This document shows positions 27,790 to 37,027 of a stretch of 64,000 bases of DNA, piece by piece. Source of the stretch: Paenibacillus sp. 1_12 (GTDB taxonomy: Bacteria; Bacillota; Bacilli; Paenibacillales; NBRC-103111); NCBI RefSeq assembly GCF_900114475.1, contig NZ_FOTE01000001.1:499306-563305 (forward strand), in the 5' to 3' direction. The position numbers and the translations under genes are program-made. The notes beneath the pieces were generated by a model. The model had not been told where the DNA came from, did not search any database, and saw only the letters and a program-made list of their open reading frames with translations. Numbering within the stretch: the first letter of the stretch is position 1; each line of letters starts with the position of its first letter.

Positions 27790-28881
27790 TCATTCTTTTC
27801 CACAATCAAAAAGACAAGGCAAGTAATCAACACCTTCTGTTATCGGAATCGTAACAGGATTAACTCCTAGTTCAAGTAACTTTTTGATTCGTTTGTCGAA
27901 TTCCATCATATCCTCGACCGTCTCTCTAGCCTTCCATATCCCTCTTTTACTATTGACTAATTCAAGAGTTGCAATCAATGCTTCATTGGTTTCTGAATGT
28001 AATCTTTTTCGACGAATGATTTCCTTCGCTTTCGATAATGTATAGTAGTCACCATAGCCTATGGTTTTCTTGAAATATTTATGAAGTTCATTATCAGATA
28101 TATCTTCCCGCAGAAATTGGCAAAACCCTTGTTTGCTTAGACCATTGCTTTTAATAATCCTAAATACCTTATTGTAATGACATTGAACCTCGAATCTTAT
28201 TGTATAATTAGCATCTTCATCGAGACATGGTAAATTATTTTCCTTTAATTGCTCTCCCTTATCGTAACATTGAACAGTCAGGGTCACATGTTCATGCTTT
28301 GATTTTGATTTGCTTTTTCGGAAGATATAAAAGCTATGCTCTGTTGGTTCATATCGTTTGCTGGATTCCCTATACGTTAAATATTGTTGAAAACCATTCG
28401 GAATATTAGCACGTTTAATTAGTTTCATATAAAGTTTGATATGTTCCGTGTAAAAATTGACAGCAAAATCTACCCTTTTGAAACTATAGGAATCTAGATG
28501 ATGTAGTTGGAATGTTAATTTTTTATTACACTTTCTACTCTTAAATTCTTTTTTTATCGGTTTGAGGGCCTTTTCGAAAGCAGTGTAAATAGATTGGCAA
28601 TGCTCTATGCTAGCCAATTGTAAATAATCGTTTTTATTCAAAAGTCTCATAGGATTCATAATAATCTCTAATGCCTTATAACTAATACCATCCTCCATTT
28701 CTTTACTCCGTAAAATGAGCTTTATTCCTGTTTCCTTCATCAGTAGGTGACAATGATAAGTTCTATCTTTCTCAAGATAGAACTTGGAACCATTAAGACA
28801 TGACAGGTCGTGTAGAACTTCAAATAATGCCGAATAAATACGACTGTTTAGCTTACAAAACATATGAACTGTATGGTGCAT
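27790..28881 (-). CDS. Putative replication initiation protein
   Basis: The product has 363 residues, basic, without signal or membrane segments. FKRVDFAVNFYTEHIKLYMK near the middle and YTIRFEVQCHYNKVF later resemble strands of plasmid or ICE replication initiators (FxRxDxAxN and RxExQ-like blocks), but I cannot place it firmly in a family or point to a certain catalytic tyrosine. The ATG at 28881 lies in one arm of a 14-bp inverted repeat, with GGGGG just upstream. Three further inverted repeats upstream support an origin nearby. Alternatives are a relaxase-like or phage replication protein. Confidence 0.55.
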   Translation of the reverse strand: MHHTVHMFCKLNSRIYSALFEVLHDLSCLNGSKFYLEKDRTYHCHLLMKETGIKLILRSKEMEDGISYKALEIIMNPMRLLNKNDYLQLASIEHCQSIYTAFEKALKPIKKEFKSRKCNKKLTFQLHHLDSYSFKRVDFAVNFYTEHIKLYMKLIKRANIPNGFQQYLTYRESSKRYEPTEHSFYIFRKSKSKSKHEHVTLTVQCYDKGEQLKENNLPCLDEDANYTIRFEVQCHYNKVFRIIKSNGLSKQGFCQFLREDISDNELHKYFKKTIGYGDYYTLSKAKEIIRRKRLHSETNEALIATLELVNSKRGIWKARETVEDMMEFDKRIKKLLELGVNPVTIPITEGVDYLPCLFDCGKE

Positions 28882-28925
28882 AACACAAACCCCCAATTAA
28901 TATCAATCTTAGGTTTGTGTTATGC
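28878..28925. repeat. 14-bp inverted repeat over the start codon of the possible rep gene
   Basis: Arms 28878-28891 and 28912-28925 are perfectly complementary with a 20-base spacer. The minus-strand start codon (28879-28881) is inside one arm and the G-rich ribosome site is at its edge, so folding of the mRNA would hide the start. The same sequence could be a protein-binding operator. Confidence 0.75.
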
Positions 28926-28941
28926 GCATTTTTAAAAGTAA

Positions 28942-28979
28942 TATAACAGTGTTCAAGCCCCAGTAAAACCACTGTTATA
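28942..28979. repeat. 10-bp inverted repeat upstream of the possible rep gene
   Basis: TATAACAGTG (28942-28951) and CACTGTTATA (28970-28979) are perfect complements with an 18-base spacer. It is the second of the tandem palindromes in this intergenic region. Confidence 0.7.
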
Positions 28980-28986
28980 GATACAA

Positions 28987-29029
28987 ATCATATACGTATA
29001 TATTAAAAGATAATATATACGTATATGAT
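28987..29029. repeat. 18-bp AT-rich inverted repeat
   Basis: Arms 28987-29004 and 29012-29029 are perfectly complementary around a 7-base loop and contain TATACGTATA. Easy melting and cruciform potential fit a replication origin or an operator. Confidence 0.75.
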
Positions 29030-29098
29030 CAAGGAGAGGAAATGAAATATCATTATTTCTTTAATTCTCTTCCCTGTCACTAGCAGTAGAATTTGCAA

Positions 29099-29148
29099 AA
29101 ATAAAAGCACAAGGGCAGCGATCACTCGCTATCTTTGTGCTTTTATTT
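29099..29148 (-). terminator. Terminator after the primase-like gene
   Basis: A 14-bp stem (29099-29112 and 29135-29148) with a small inner AGCGA/TCGCT stem lies seven bases after the stop of the leftward primase-like gene. T-rich DNA follows on the minus strand. Confidence 0.7.
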
Positions 29149-29154
29149 GTTTGC

Positions 29155-30993
29155 TTAATCATTCTGCTTTCGTTTCAATAACTCAAGCGCTTTATCTTTG
29201 TCTAGTCTAAAGGTAACAACCGTACCCTTATCGGAAGCTACATTTATGTTAGAGTCAATATGCTTTATTAAGAGCTTGCTGAGTTCGATTCTTTCATCAT
29301 CATCGTTCTTCAAAAGGATAACACCGGCTGAATAAAGGTTCTTGTAAATTTCTTTCTTGTTCTTTGCAAGCTGGATACTTTGTCCATTCGCTGTGAGCAA
29401 TTCTTCTATCTTCTTAAAGACAATGTCTTTAATACGGAGGATATTGCCGTTCTCAACCCATCCTAAGTTTGTTGTATTGTTAATCTCTCGATTATTTTTG
29501 TCGTTAATATCTGGAAGGTTACTAATTTGCAGTAATTCTAATAAATTATCAAGGAAAACTATATGCTTCTCTACTTGAGTTGTGCCATGTACATTGTTAG
29601 TTCCCAGTAAGTTAATAACACATTCATTTCTAAATATCTGAGTTGCTTGCATCATATGATCGTCGGCTTCTTTTTCTGTTATTATCTCTTCTTCCTGAGC
29701 TGCGGATATCAATACAAAATATCCGAATAACAGGCAAGAATAACCCTCCACTTTATTCATGTCATAGTTATCAGAACCCTTCAAAATAGCTTGTTGGAAT
29801 TCAGATATTTTTTTACTAATTGATTTTGTGATGTTCTTTTTGCTACCTTTGCGGTAAAAGGCAGGTATGTAATCTGAAATAATATCTGAAATACATGTCG
29901 ATAAGATAAATGGACGATTTTTAAATTCTTTTACAAGAGAGAGATCTATGTATAGATTATCAATGTTAATATTTATTACAAAATCTTGATTAACTGCTTC
30001 TTGATTCAGTACAAGCATCATATTGGAATCATAGTTATGCTGTAACAGTTTTTTTACGCCATTTACTTTTTTTGAATTGGTAACAGCGTTTACGATAAAC
30101 ACTGCATCCCTTATAAGAGTAGATTTACTCTTTATATCATCATCCATATTAGAATGAATTGTTGCATCAAGGCTATCTATGTACTTGCTTCTATTGAAAA
30201 AGTTGCAGAACAAATTGGCAAAGCCAGTTCCACTCAGGAACTGATTATTTCCGTAAATACACAAGGAAAATTTGGATGGATTCCGCTTCTCATACTCCAA
30301 AAAGCTTGTGAATAATGAAAGAAACGAGTAGGACAACAGCGGAATGGATACCGCTCTATCTGTTACCTCAATCAATTTCAAGGTAGAACGAAGAGCATCG
30401 TGATTAGATAGAGTACTTTTTCTTTCACTATTAATCTTAAATTTAGAGTGCAGTTTTGTTTTGTCAATTACGAAAAAATCAGTTCCTGCCAATGGAATAT
30501 AATACCACTCATTATTAACCTCAATCCATCCGGTTTTGGAAGTGTATATTATGTGAAGGCACTTGGCGGTTATTTTATCAAATAACTGCGTATAATCACT
30601 AAATTCGTTTACAAATGTATTCGATAAATTCAATCCTCTTTCCCGGCATTTGGAGAGGAAATCATTTTTGTAATCTCGCAAACTCATATCGAAAATAGTC
30701 TTTTTAAAATCTCCGTTCTTCTTCTTCCTAATAGCACAAATTCTAATTCCAAATTCTTCCTTATTCATACCATCCCAATAAAATAGTCTATGGCTAGGAT
30801 ATATAAAAGTATCATTTACACGCTCGTAATCATTTGGATCGTAATAGGGTCGAATGACAGCAAAGTCATTATCTATCTCCATATCTATACCCTTTTTCGT
30901 AAAAGCCTTATTAAATTTCTTGATCATTAAAAGGGAGTCTTCATCTTCACTAATACTATAGGTAGTGCTATAAAGTGGGCTATCGAAGTTCAT
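29155..30993 (-). CDS. DUF927/primase-helicase-like protein with degenerate P-loop
   Basis: The product has 612 residues if the start is at 30993, which has AGGAG eight bases before it. Around residue 235-250, CIYGNNQFLSGTGFANLF stands where DUF927-like ATPases have a GxxxxGKT/S loop, but the lysine is missing, so ATP use is doubtful. A later block (VFIVNAVTNSKK, then FILSTCIS) resembles the strands that follow in these ATPases. Such proteins replicate or prime integrative elements. It lies upstream of the origin-like region and the possible rep gene on the same strand. The assignment is tentative. Confidence 0.45.
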   Translation of the reverse strand: MNFDSPLYSTTYSISEDEDSLLMIKKFNKAFTKKGIDMEIDNDFAVIRPYYDPNDYERVNDTFIYPSHRLFYWDGMNKEEFGIRICAIRKKKNGDFKKTIFDMSLRDYKNDFLSKCRERGLNLSNTFVNEFSDYTQLFDKITAKCLHIIYTSKTGWIEVNNEWYYIPLAGTDFFVIDKTKLHSKFKINSERKSTLSNHDALRSTLKLIEVTDRAVSIPLLSYSFLSLFTSFLEYEKRNPSKFSLCIYGNNQFLSGTGFANLFCNFFNRSKYIDSLDATIHSNMDDDIKSKSTLIRDAVFIVNAVTNSKKVNGVKKLLQHNYDSNMMLVLNQEAVNQDFVININIDNLYIDLSLVKEFKNRPFILSTCISDIISDYIPAFYRKGSKKNITKSISKKISEFQQAILKGSDNYDMNKVEGYSCLLFGYFVLISAAQEEEIITEKEADDHMMQATQIFRNECVINLLGTNNVHGTTQVEKHIVFLDNLLELLQISNLPDINDKNNREINNTTNLGWVENGNILRIKDIVFKKIEELLTANGQSIQLAKNKKEIYKNLYSAGVILLKNDDDERIELSKLLIKHIDSNINVASDKGTVVTFRLDKDKALELLKRKQND

Positions 30994-31369
30994 TAGTATG
31001 CTCCTATGCATGCAGAAATTAAAGGATTAATGAATTAAAGGATTAAAAACACCAAGAAAACACTCAATGAAACTATAATTACTGCACTATTACATATCTT
31101 TAGCGTAAGCTTGTTGTTACAAAATATTCGTTTCGTTCATGTTAAGTGATAAATAATCATTAATTATCCGGATTTTATTTCCGCTTATTGTATCACAAAT
31201 TGCTCTTTTCTAACAGTTATCAATTATGCATTATAAACTCAATTCAAGTCATTTAACGTAATACAGTGAAAGCTAATTTAACATAATCTGTACTGAACAA
31301 AGAAATAATCGCATTGAGATGATGTTTGTTTCTATATTATTCTAATGAACCTATGGAAGGATGATCATT
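30994..31369. other. Intergenic region with a short AT-rich direct repeat
   Basis: The 13-base AATTAAAGGATTA occurs at 31017-31029 and 31033-31045, just upstream of the ribosome site of the primase-like gene. The rest is AT-rich and should hold the divergent promoters for that gene and the excisionase gene. Confidence 0.5.
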
Positions 31370-31585
31370 ATGTTTGCGCAATACGATGATATTGTCAACA
31401 TTGAGGATTGTTGTGAAATGCTTAATATTGGACGGAATAAAGCCTATGAATTGCTTCAAACAGGTCAAATTAAATCATTTAAGGTAGGTGGCAAAGCTTA
31501 TAGAATACCTAAAGTATGCATACAGGAATTTGTTCTCGCCCAAGTACAGATTGAAATTGACCAATACAGAAAGAAAATCGAATAA
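31370..31585 (+). CDS. xis: Excisionase-like helix-turn-helix protein
   Basis: The product has 71 residues with the small winged helix-turn-helix of excisionases (MerR-like): IVNIEDCCEMLNIGRNKAYELLQTG gives the two helices and IKSFKVGGKAYRIP the wing. Excisionases bend DNA and turn the integrase toward excision. The ATG at 31370 lies nine bases after GGAAGG. The integrase gene follows 262 bases later on the same strand. The function is supported by fold and position. Confidence 0.75.
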   Translation: MFAQYDDIVNIEDCCEMLNIGRNKAYELLQTGQIKSFKVGGKAYRIPKVCIQEFVLAQVQIEIDQYRKKIE

Positions 31586-31847
31586 TTCTTGATGAATTCT
31601 GTTGATGAACCCTATCAAGAAAAGTTTGATTAATCATGCGCGGAAGCAGGTAACGAGCAACTGAATCCTTACAAAAATCGCAGTGAAGCAATTTGAAATT
31701 GAATCGTCAGAACGTAACCTGATCGATTGCTGTATGTCAATTAAGCCAAATAAAAAGTAATTCCAATAGTAACAACTTTGTAATCGGCAGGGGCACATTG
31801 CTCCTGCATATTTTGCGTTCCCAAAACAAAGCGAAGGAGAATAAAAC

Positions 31848-32993
31848 ATGCCCATTTACAAAGATGAAAATAAGAAAGATAATCCTTGGTATTATTCGTT
31901 CGAAATCAAAGACGAGAATGGCAAATGGAAGACAATACGAAAGCGCGGCTTCAGGACCAAAAAGGATGCTGAAAAAGCAGAGATATCAATCAAGGATGCA
32001 ATGAATAAAGGAACGTATGTCCAGCAATCCAAGTTATCTTTCAGTGAATATTTGAACAATTGGCTTGCCAACAGACGCGATATTAAGGACAAAACAAAGG
32101 TCGGGTACAAAGTTATTATCGAGCAGCATATTGCCCCACTGATAGGTCGAATCCCTTTATCTGAAGTTAATGCGATGACTATTGAAAGCTTCTTGACGAA
32201 AATCGAGGAGAAGAACTTTTCAGAAAGTTATGTTCGAAACATTTTCAAAGTCTTGAATAAATCCTTAAAAGATGCGGAACGTAAACAATTGATCATACGG
32301 AATCCTGCTGCTCTTGTCGCCAAGCCAAGGGTATCAAAGAAAGAGATGCTTTGCTGGACTCCCGAAGAGTCAAAGCAGTTCCTAAAAGCAATATTCGACC
32401 ATAGGCTTAGAATCATTTTTGTCTTGGCAATACATAGCGGTATGAGAATGGGGGAAATATTGGGACTTCGATTTTGTGACGTTGATTTAACTAATATGAA
32501 GATTAATATCCGAAATATTTTAAATTTTAAAAACCAATTACAAGCTGGCACCAAAACAAACGCTGGTAATCGTTCGATATCCATTTCTGATTTTGTAGTG
32601 AAACAACTTGAGATTAGAAGGCAAAATATGCTAAAGGAAAAAGCCGCGGCAGGTGATGATTACGATGATAAAGATTTTGTTGTAAGCACGAAATACGGAA
32701 CCCCTTATTCCAAGGCGATGTGTGATGCAGTATGGAGGCGACTCTTAAAAAAATCCAAACTTAAAAGAATCCGATTTCACGATCTTAGACATACTTGCGC
32801 CTCATTACTCCTAAGTTTAGAAATTCACCCAAAAGTTGTACAAGAATTACTGGGACACTCGAGTATTCAAATTACGTTAGATCTTTACTCACACCTTACA
32901 CCCAACATGAACAAGGATGCAGCATATGCAATGGAAAGGCTACTCGATCTAGATGATGAGGACGTTCAAACAGAACCCGAATCAGAATATTAA
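31848..32993 (+). CDS. int: Tyrosine-family site-specific integrase
   Basis: The product has 381 residues: an N-terminal arm-binding domain (WYYSFEIKDENGKWK, KRGFRTKKDAEKAE), a SAM-like core-binding domain (about 65-160) and the catalytic domain. Active residues are visible: Arg in GMRMGEIL near 198, HDLRH near 310, His in LLGHSS near 335, and the nucleophile Tyr in LDLYSH near 346. It integrates and excises an element by recombining att sites. Its gene is at the right border of the accessory region, directly before backbone genes, so attR should lie within a few hundred bases after it. Confidence 0.92.
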   Translation: MPIYKDENKKDNPWYYSFEIKDENGKWKTIRKRGFRTKKDAEKAEISIKDAMNKGTYVQQSKLSFSEYLNNWLANRRDIKDKTKVGYKVIIEQHIAPLIGRIPLSEVNAMTIESFLTKIEEKNFSESYVRNIFKVLNKSLKDAERKQLIIRNPAALVAKPRVSKKEMLCWTPEESKQFLKAIFDHRLRIIFVLAIHSGMRMGEILGLRFCDVDLTNMKINIRNILNFKNQLQAGTKTNAGNRSISISDFVVKQLEIRRQNMLKEKAAAGDDYDDKDFVVSTKYGTPYSKAMCDAVWRRLLKKSKLKRIRFHDLRHTCASLLLSLEIHPKVVQELLGHSSIQITLDLYSHLTPNMNKDAAYAMERLLDLDDEDVQTEPESEY

Positions 32994-33128
32994 ATAATTC
33001 CACTTACTCGGAATTGTCGTTTACATAGGTTTCCTTCCAATATCCTTCCAATGTCTCTAAAACGTCCCCATACTATAGCTTCTATGCCCCGTAAACCCTT
33101 GCTGTATGAGGGTTATTTGACGTGTCTA

Positions 33129-33160
33129 CAAAAAAAGAGACCCGCCAACGGGGCGGGTCT
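33129..33160 (-). terminator. Orphan leftward terminator
   Basis: A 9-bp GC-rich stem (AGACCCGCC at 33138-33146, GGCGGGTCT at 33152-33160) is followed on the minus strand by a run of T. No leftward gene lies directly to its right, so it may have been separated from its gene by integration. Confidence 0.7.
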
Positions 33161-33391
33161 TCAAGTGTTTATATTAAAAAGGGGGTCTTGTTTATTATAA
33201 TACACGATAAAGATGTTAAAACCATAACAGCTATATTTCAGTTATGTAACAATTTTGAAAGCGCTTATTAATATGGTTAACTGCTTACACGAATTTGGGA
33301 TGTGTTATAGATTACTCTTATAATAAATAGAGTATTCCATAGAAAAACAGAGTAAATCAATGATAAAACTTCTCAAATGGATGATAATTGC

Positions 33392-33407
33392 TATCAAATC
33401 GTTGATA
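33392..33407. promoter_or_regulatory. Possible operator upstream of the CDF exporter gene
   Basis: TATCAA (33392-33397) and TTGATA (33402-33407) form a palindrome with ATCG between. Further ATCAA motifs flank it at about 33357 and 33413. It could bind a metal-responsive repressor, which is inferred from position alone. Confidence 0.3.
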
Positions 33408-33494
33408 AACAGTATCAATTAAAGTATTTGCCAAAATTCAGACCTTGACGTATAATCCAACCATAGATTATTTAACTGTTAAGGAGGCAATCTT

Positions 33495-34436
33495 ATGTAT
33501 GATTATCATCATCTCGGCCATGTCAAAGAACAATCCAAATCCAAAAAAACATTGTGGCTTACACTTATATTAACGCTATTTTTCACTGTAGTCGAAATTA
33601 TCGGAGGACTGTTGTCCAATTCTCTGGCCCTGCTATCCGATTCTGCTCACATGATCTCTGACGTATTGGCGCTTGGACTTAGCATGATCGCGATCTATTT
33701 GGCGACACATCCACCTAATGCCAGATTTACATTTGGCTATTTGCGCTTTGAGATTGTGGCCTCGTTCCTCAATGGGCTGGCTCTGGCTGTCATTTCCGTA
33801 GGAATTTTTATTGAGGGCATCACGCGCTTTATTCATCCCCAACCGATTGACTTCAAGCTGATGCTTGTGATTGCATCCATTGGTCTGGTTGTCAACATCG
33901 TACTGACGGTTATACTTAGCCGCAGCATGAAGGAAGAGAACAATTTGAACATCCAGAGTGCCTTGTGGCATTTTATCGGCGATTTACTAAGCTCGGTTGG
34001 TGTTATTGTTTCCGCAATACTGATTTATTTCACTCAAATGCAGTGGTTTGATCCTTTGATCAGTATTTGTATCGGCGCTATTATTTTCATGGGTGGTTTA
34101 AAAATCATCAAAGCATCTTATTTAATCCTGATGGAATCTGTACCTTCGCAATTTAATCTGGATGAGATCCGTGCAGCTATCAATCAAGTAGAAGGTGTGG
34201 AGGACGTTCATGAGATGCATTTATGGGCGATTTCCTCCGATCATTACTCTTTGACTGCTCATGTATTTATCAGCGAAAACATTCAACCGTTCTGCATCAT
34301 TCTAGCTATTAACGAAACCTTGAAGGAGCAGTATGGCATCACTCATTCCACGATTCAAATGGAAAATGCAAATATCCATCCTCACGGAGAGTACGGCAAG
34401 CAATTTCTGCTGCACCGTGAAGAGGAACTATCATAG
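33495..34436 (+). CDS. czcD: Cation diffusion facilitator (CzcD-like)
   Basis: The product has 313 residues with six membrane segments (about 20-40, 46-66, 80-105, 118-140, 155-180, 185-205) and a C-terminal cytosolic domain (about 215-300). Metal-site residues are visible in SDSAHMISD (TM2) and HFIGD (TM5). The N-terminal histidines (YHHLGH) are usual for zinc exporters. It moves Zn2+ or similar ions out of the cell in exchange for protons. AAGGAGG precedes the ATG. A terminator follows. Confidence 0.88.
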   Translation: MYDYHHLGHVKEQSKSKKTLWLTLILTLFFTVVEIIGGLLSNSLALLSDSAHMISDVLALGLSMIAIYLATHPPNARFTFGYLRFEIVASFLNGLALAVISVGIFIEGITRFIHPQPIDFKLMLVIASIGLVVNIVLTVILSRSMKEENNLNIQSALWHFIGDLLSSVGVIVSAILIYFTQMQWFDPLISICIGAIIFMGGLKIIKASYLILMESVPSQFNLDEIRAAINQVEGVEDVHEMHLWAISSDHYSLTAHVFISENIQPFCIILAINETLKEQYGITHSTIQMENANIHPHGEYGKQFLLHREEELS

Positions 34437-34520
34437 ACCGAATGATTAAATAGCAGGCTAATCTACTCTTCTGTAATCTCGATACAGATCATAAGAGCAG
34501 CTGGTCCAAAATAGGAACAA

Positions 34521-34570
34521 AAGCCACCAAATCCGCTATCAAGTGGAATTTGGTGGCTTCGATTCTTTTT
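34521..34570 (+). terminator. Terminator after czcD
   Basis: A 12-bp stem (34521-34532 and 34548-34559) is followed by CGATTCTTTTT. It also sits just beyond the stop of the converging GH88 gene and could serve both. Confidence 0.7.
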
Positions 34571-34622
34571 GGCATGATTTGACAATTTTAATCTAGTTTA
34601 CTGATCAATGTCCGCATCTTAC

Positions 34623-35747
34623 TTATCTCTCGTACCAGTAGCCCTTGATACCTTTCTCCATGCGAACCAGAGCTTCCAGGTAATAATAGTCTCCCCAAAT
34701 TACATGATCATCGGGCGCACTTCCGCCGCGAACGCTGTACGAGCCATGATCCAGCAGCCCCTCTGCATTCGGCTGTCCAATTGTGGAATAGCTGTTAACC
34801 AGCCCTTTCATCGAACGCTGAAGTCCATCTTCAAGGAATGCACGATCCGGGTCGTCTGCTTCCAGATGCGTCAGAAGTTCAAGGATACCTGCAGAGGTAA
34901 TCGCGGATGCTGAGCTATCACGCTTCGTATCTGCATTGATCGGAGCGTCGAAATCCCAGTATACAACATCATCCTCAGGCAAACGCTCCAGAAAATATCT
35001 GGCCAATCGTTTGGACGTTTCCAAATATAAAGGATCTTTTGTATAGTGATACGATAAAGCGAAGCCGTAAATACCCCAGGCTTGTCCGCGAGTCCATGTG
35101 GAGCTGTCTTTATAGCCTTGGTGCGTACCGCCTCGCAAGGAGTCCCCATCCTCAGGGTCAAAATAAAACGTATGATACGAGGAATCATCGCCACGAACAA
35201 GATAGCGGCGTGATTTGTCAGCATGAATGATAGCAATTTCTTTATATTTCTCATCGCCGGTTTGCTCATAAGCCCAATACAGAAGCGGCAAATTCAATAA
35301 GCAATCAATAATGATCCGTCCGCCATTTTTCGGGTCGCCTTCGGGTCCCCAAGCCTGTATATATTGTCCTTTTGGTCTCCAACGGGCTAGAAGCACATCC
35401 GCTGCTTGAATCGTCAATTGCTTGGCGGCTTCATCGCGCTCAATAATCCATTGTGCTTTAGAGGACAGCGAATACAGAAAACCGATATCATGATGATCCA
35501 GCTTCGTTTTCGATTCCAGACGACTACGGAAGCTGTCAACGGTTCTGTGAGCCGCTTCTTTAAATACAGGGTCACCGGAATACTCATAGCACAACCATAA
35601 AATCCCGGACCAGAATCCGTCAGTCCACTCATCATTCGGATTCAGCTCATATTTCCCGTCGTTGCTGACATGCGGGAACAAATCGCCAAATCGGTTAATG
35701 TTAGCTCTCGTTTTATCCAAAACATCTTCAATTGCCTTCTTCCACAT
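34623..35747 (-). CDS. Unsaturated glucuronyl hydrolase (GH88)
   Basis: The product has 374 residues and closely follows the family-88 enzyme of Bacillus sp. GL1 along its length. Visible blocks are NDEWTDGFWSGILWLCYEY, DHHDIGFLYSLS (which carries the first catalytic Asp), RIIIDCLLNLPLLYWA (second Asp), STWTRGQAWGIYGFAL and IWGDYYYLEALVR. It hydrates and removes the unsaturated uronic acid left by polysaccharide lyases. There is no signal peptide, so it acts in the cytosol. The ATG at 35747 has AGGAG nine bases before it. The LacI regulator gene is directly upstream. Confidence 0.92.
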   Translation of the reverse strand: MWKKAIEDVLDKTRANINRFGDLFPHVSNDGKYELNPNDEWTDGFWSGILWLCYEYSGDPVFKEAAHRTVDSFRSRLESKTKLDHHDIGFLYSLSSKAQWIIERDEAAKQLTIQAADVLLARWRPKGQYIQAWGPEGDPKNGGRIIIDCLLNLPLLYWAYEQTGDEKYKEIAIIHADKSRRYLVRGDDSSYHTFYFDPEDGDSLRGGTHQGYKDSSTWTRGQAWGIYGFALSYHYTKDPLYLETSKRLARYFLERLPEDDVVYWDFDAPINADTKRDSSASAITSAGILELLTHLEADDPDRAFLEDGLQRSMKGLVNSYSTIGQPNAEGLLDHGSYSVRGGSAPDDHVIWGDYYYLEALVRMEKGIKGYWYER

Positions 35748-35826
35748 CCACAATCACTCCTGTTTAAGTTAGTTTTCATTCAGCCTTATTAGGTTCGTTC
35801 TATTCCAACATGTACTTGAATTGTGC

Positions 35827-36879
35827 TCACTTCGCAGTGGACAGACGCGGCAGTATCGTCAAGGGAATGCGCAGCTCATGCTCAATCGTATCGGGAAGCG
35901 CTGGAACCCCTTCATCAGTATCAGGCTCCTCTCCCAATTGACGAAGCATCAGTGAAATCGCGTATTGAGCCTGATGGCTGTAAGGAATATCTAGTGTCGA
36001 GATGGGCGGGTAACAAGCACTCGAAACAGGATCATTATTGATCCCAAAAATCATATACTGCTCGGGTACCCGATAGCCTTGCTCCACTACCGCTGACATA
36101 AAACGGAGCGCCGCGATATCGTCAAATGCCAAAATACCGATAGGTCCCCTTCCCCCACTGATTTCCTGCGTCTGCTGGACCAGATCTGCCATCGGTTTGC
36201 CTCTCAGCTCCACAATACCCGACACCAATTGCTCTCTATGCCGCTCAGACAATCCCTGGCTAAAGCCCTTTAAACGTTGGTCATTCGTCGCCTTGGATCG
36301 TACGGAACTGAGATAGATCAAAGTTTTACACCCTTGCTCTGCCAAATGATGAACAGCCTGCGCACATCCATCCGCAAAATCAAGATTAACCGCGTGAATG
36401 GCAATATCCTGCGGCCAATCCCAGGCATTGAACAATACCAGCGGTGTCCCATCGCTAACAATTTGACGGGTTGTATCTGGAGACATTGCAAGTCCATGGC
36501 AGAACAAACCATCTACCCTGCGCTGTAACAATACCTCCAGATGGCGCTTCTCCATATCCGGATCATAGCCACCAGCAGAGAAGACGGACATATGGTAGCC
36601 AAAGCGGTGCGCAGTCCTTTCCATTTCTTCAGCAAAACGACCATAATAGGCATCATAATTGGGTATCATCAGCCCAAGTTCGAAGGACTTCCTTCGGCTC
36701 AAGTTAGCCGCCATCACATTCCGACGATATCCAAGCTCCGCAGCGATCTTCTCTACCTTGTGAATGGTCCCTTCCGACATGGGAACCTTGCGACGGTTCA
36801 GTACATTAGATACGGTTGCTATAGATACACCTGCCGCTTCCGCAATATCAACAATGGTAATCTGACGATTTTTGCTCAA
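35827..36879 (-). CDS. LacI-family transcriptional regulator
   Basis: The product has 350 residues, starting at TTG 36879 behind GGGGGTGG. The N-terminal headpiece is typical (TIVDIAEAAGVSIATVSNVLN), and a periplasmic-binding-type sugar domain follows (LGLMIPNYDAYYGRF onward). It most likely represses the glucuronyl hydrolase gene located downstream until a uronide is present. A 16-base palindrome at 36901 lies 22 bases upstream of the start and suggests autoregulation. An extension to 37041 has no ribosome site and lacks family resemblance. Confidence 0.88.
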   Translation of the reverse strand: MSKNRQITIVDIAEAAGVSIATVSNVLNRRKVPMSEGTIHKVEKIAAELGYRRNVMAANLSRRKSFELGLMIPNYDAYYGRFAEEMERTAHRFGYHMSVFSAGGYDPDMEKRHLEVLLQRRVDGLFCHGLAMSPDTTRQIVSDGTPLVLFNAWDWPQDIAIHAVNLDFADGCAQAVHHLAEQGCKTLIYLSSVRSKATNDQRLKGFSQGLSERHREQLVSGIVELRGKPMADLVQQTQEISGGRGPIGILAFDDIAALRFMSAVVEQGYRVPEQYMIFGINNDPVSSACYPPISTLDIPYSHQAQYAISLMLRQLGEEPDTDEGVPALPDTIEHELRIPLTILPRLSTAK

Positions 36880-36900
36880 TGATCCACCCCCATACCTAAA

Positions 36901-36916
36901 ATTTAAACGTTTAAAT
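36901..36916. promoter_or_regulatory. LacI-type operator palindrome
   Basis: ATTTAAACGTTTAAAT is a perfect 16-base palindrome centred on CG, as in LacI/CcpA-family operators. It is 22 bases before the regulator start. Confidence 0.6.
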
Positions 36917-37027
36917 AAATTGTAATAGTAAACAGTTCGAGAGTCAATATCTAAATATCGCACCGAGTCCTGACGGCACTCTATGAAGCCATAAACGACC
37001 AAGTAGATTATTGTCTTCCATAGATAA

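Larger units (their letters stand above)
32994..33494. other. Probable right-end boundary of the integrated element
   Basis: This 500-base stretch between the integrase gene and the first backbone gene has no ORF. It holds an orphan leftward terminator (33129-33160) and repeated ATCAA motifs (33340-33420). The attachment site is expected here but cannot be identified without the left end. Confidence 0.5.

Noticed and set aside
32994-33130. tRNA or tmRNA 3' end as attachment site
   Set aside because: No cloverleaf, T-loop sequence or CCA end could be found on either strand.
33255-33275. cre-like sequence TGAAAGCGCTTATT
   Set aside because: It is three bases off the CcpA consensus and lies more than 200 bases before czcD, which has no known carbon control.
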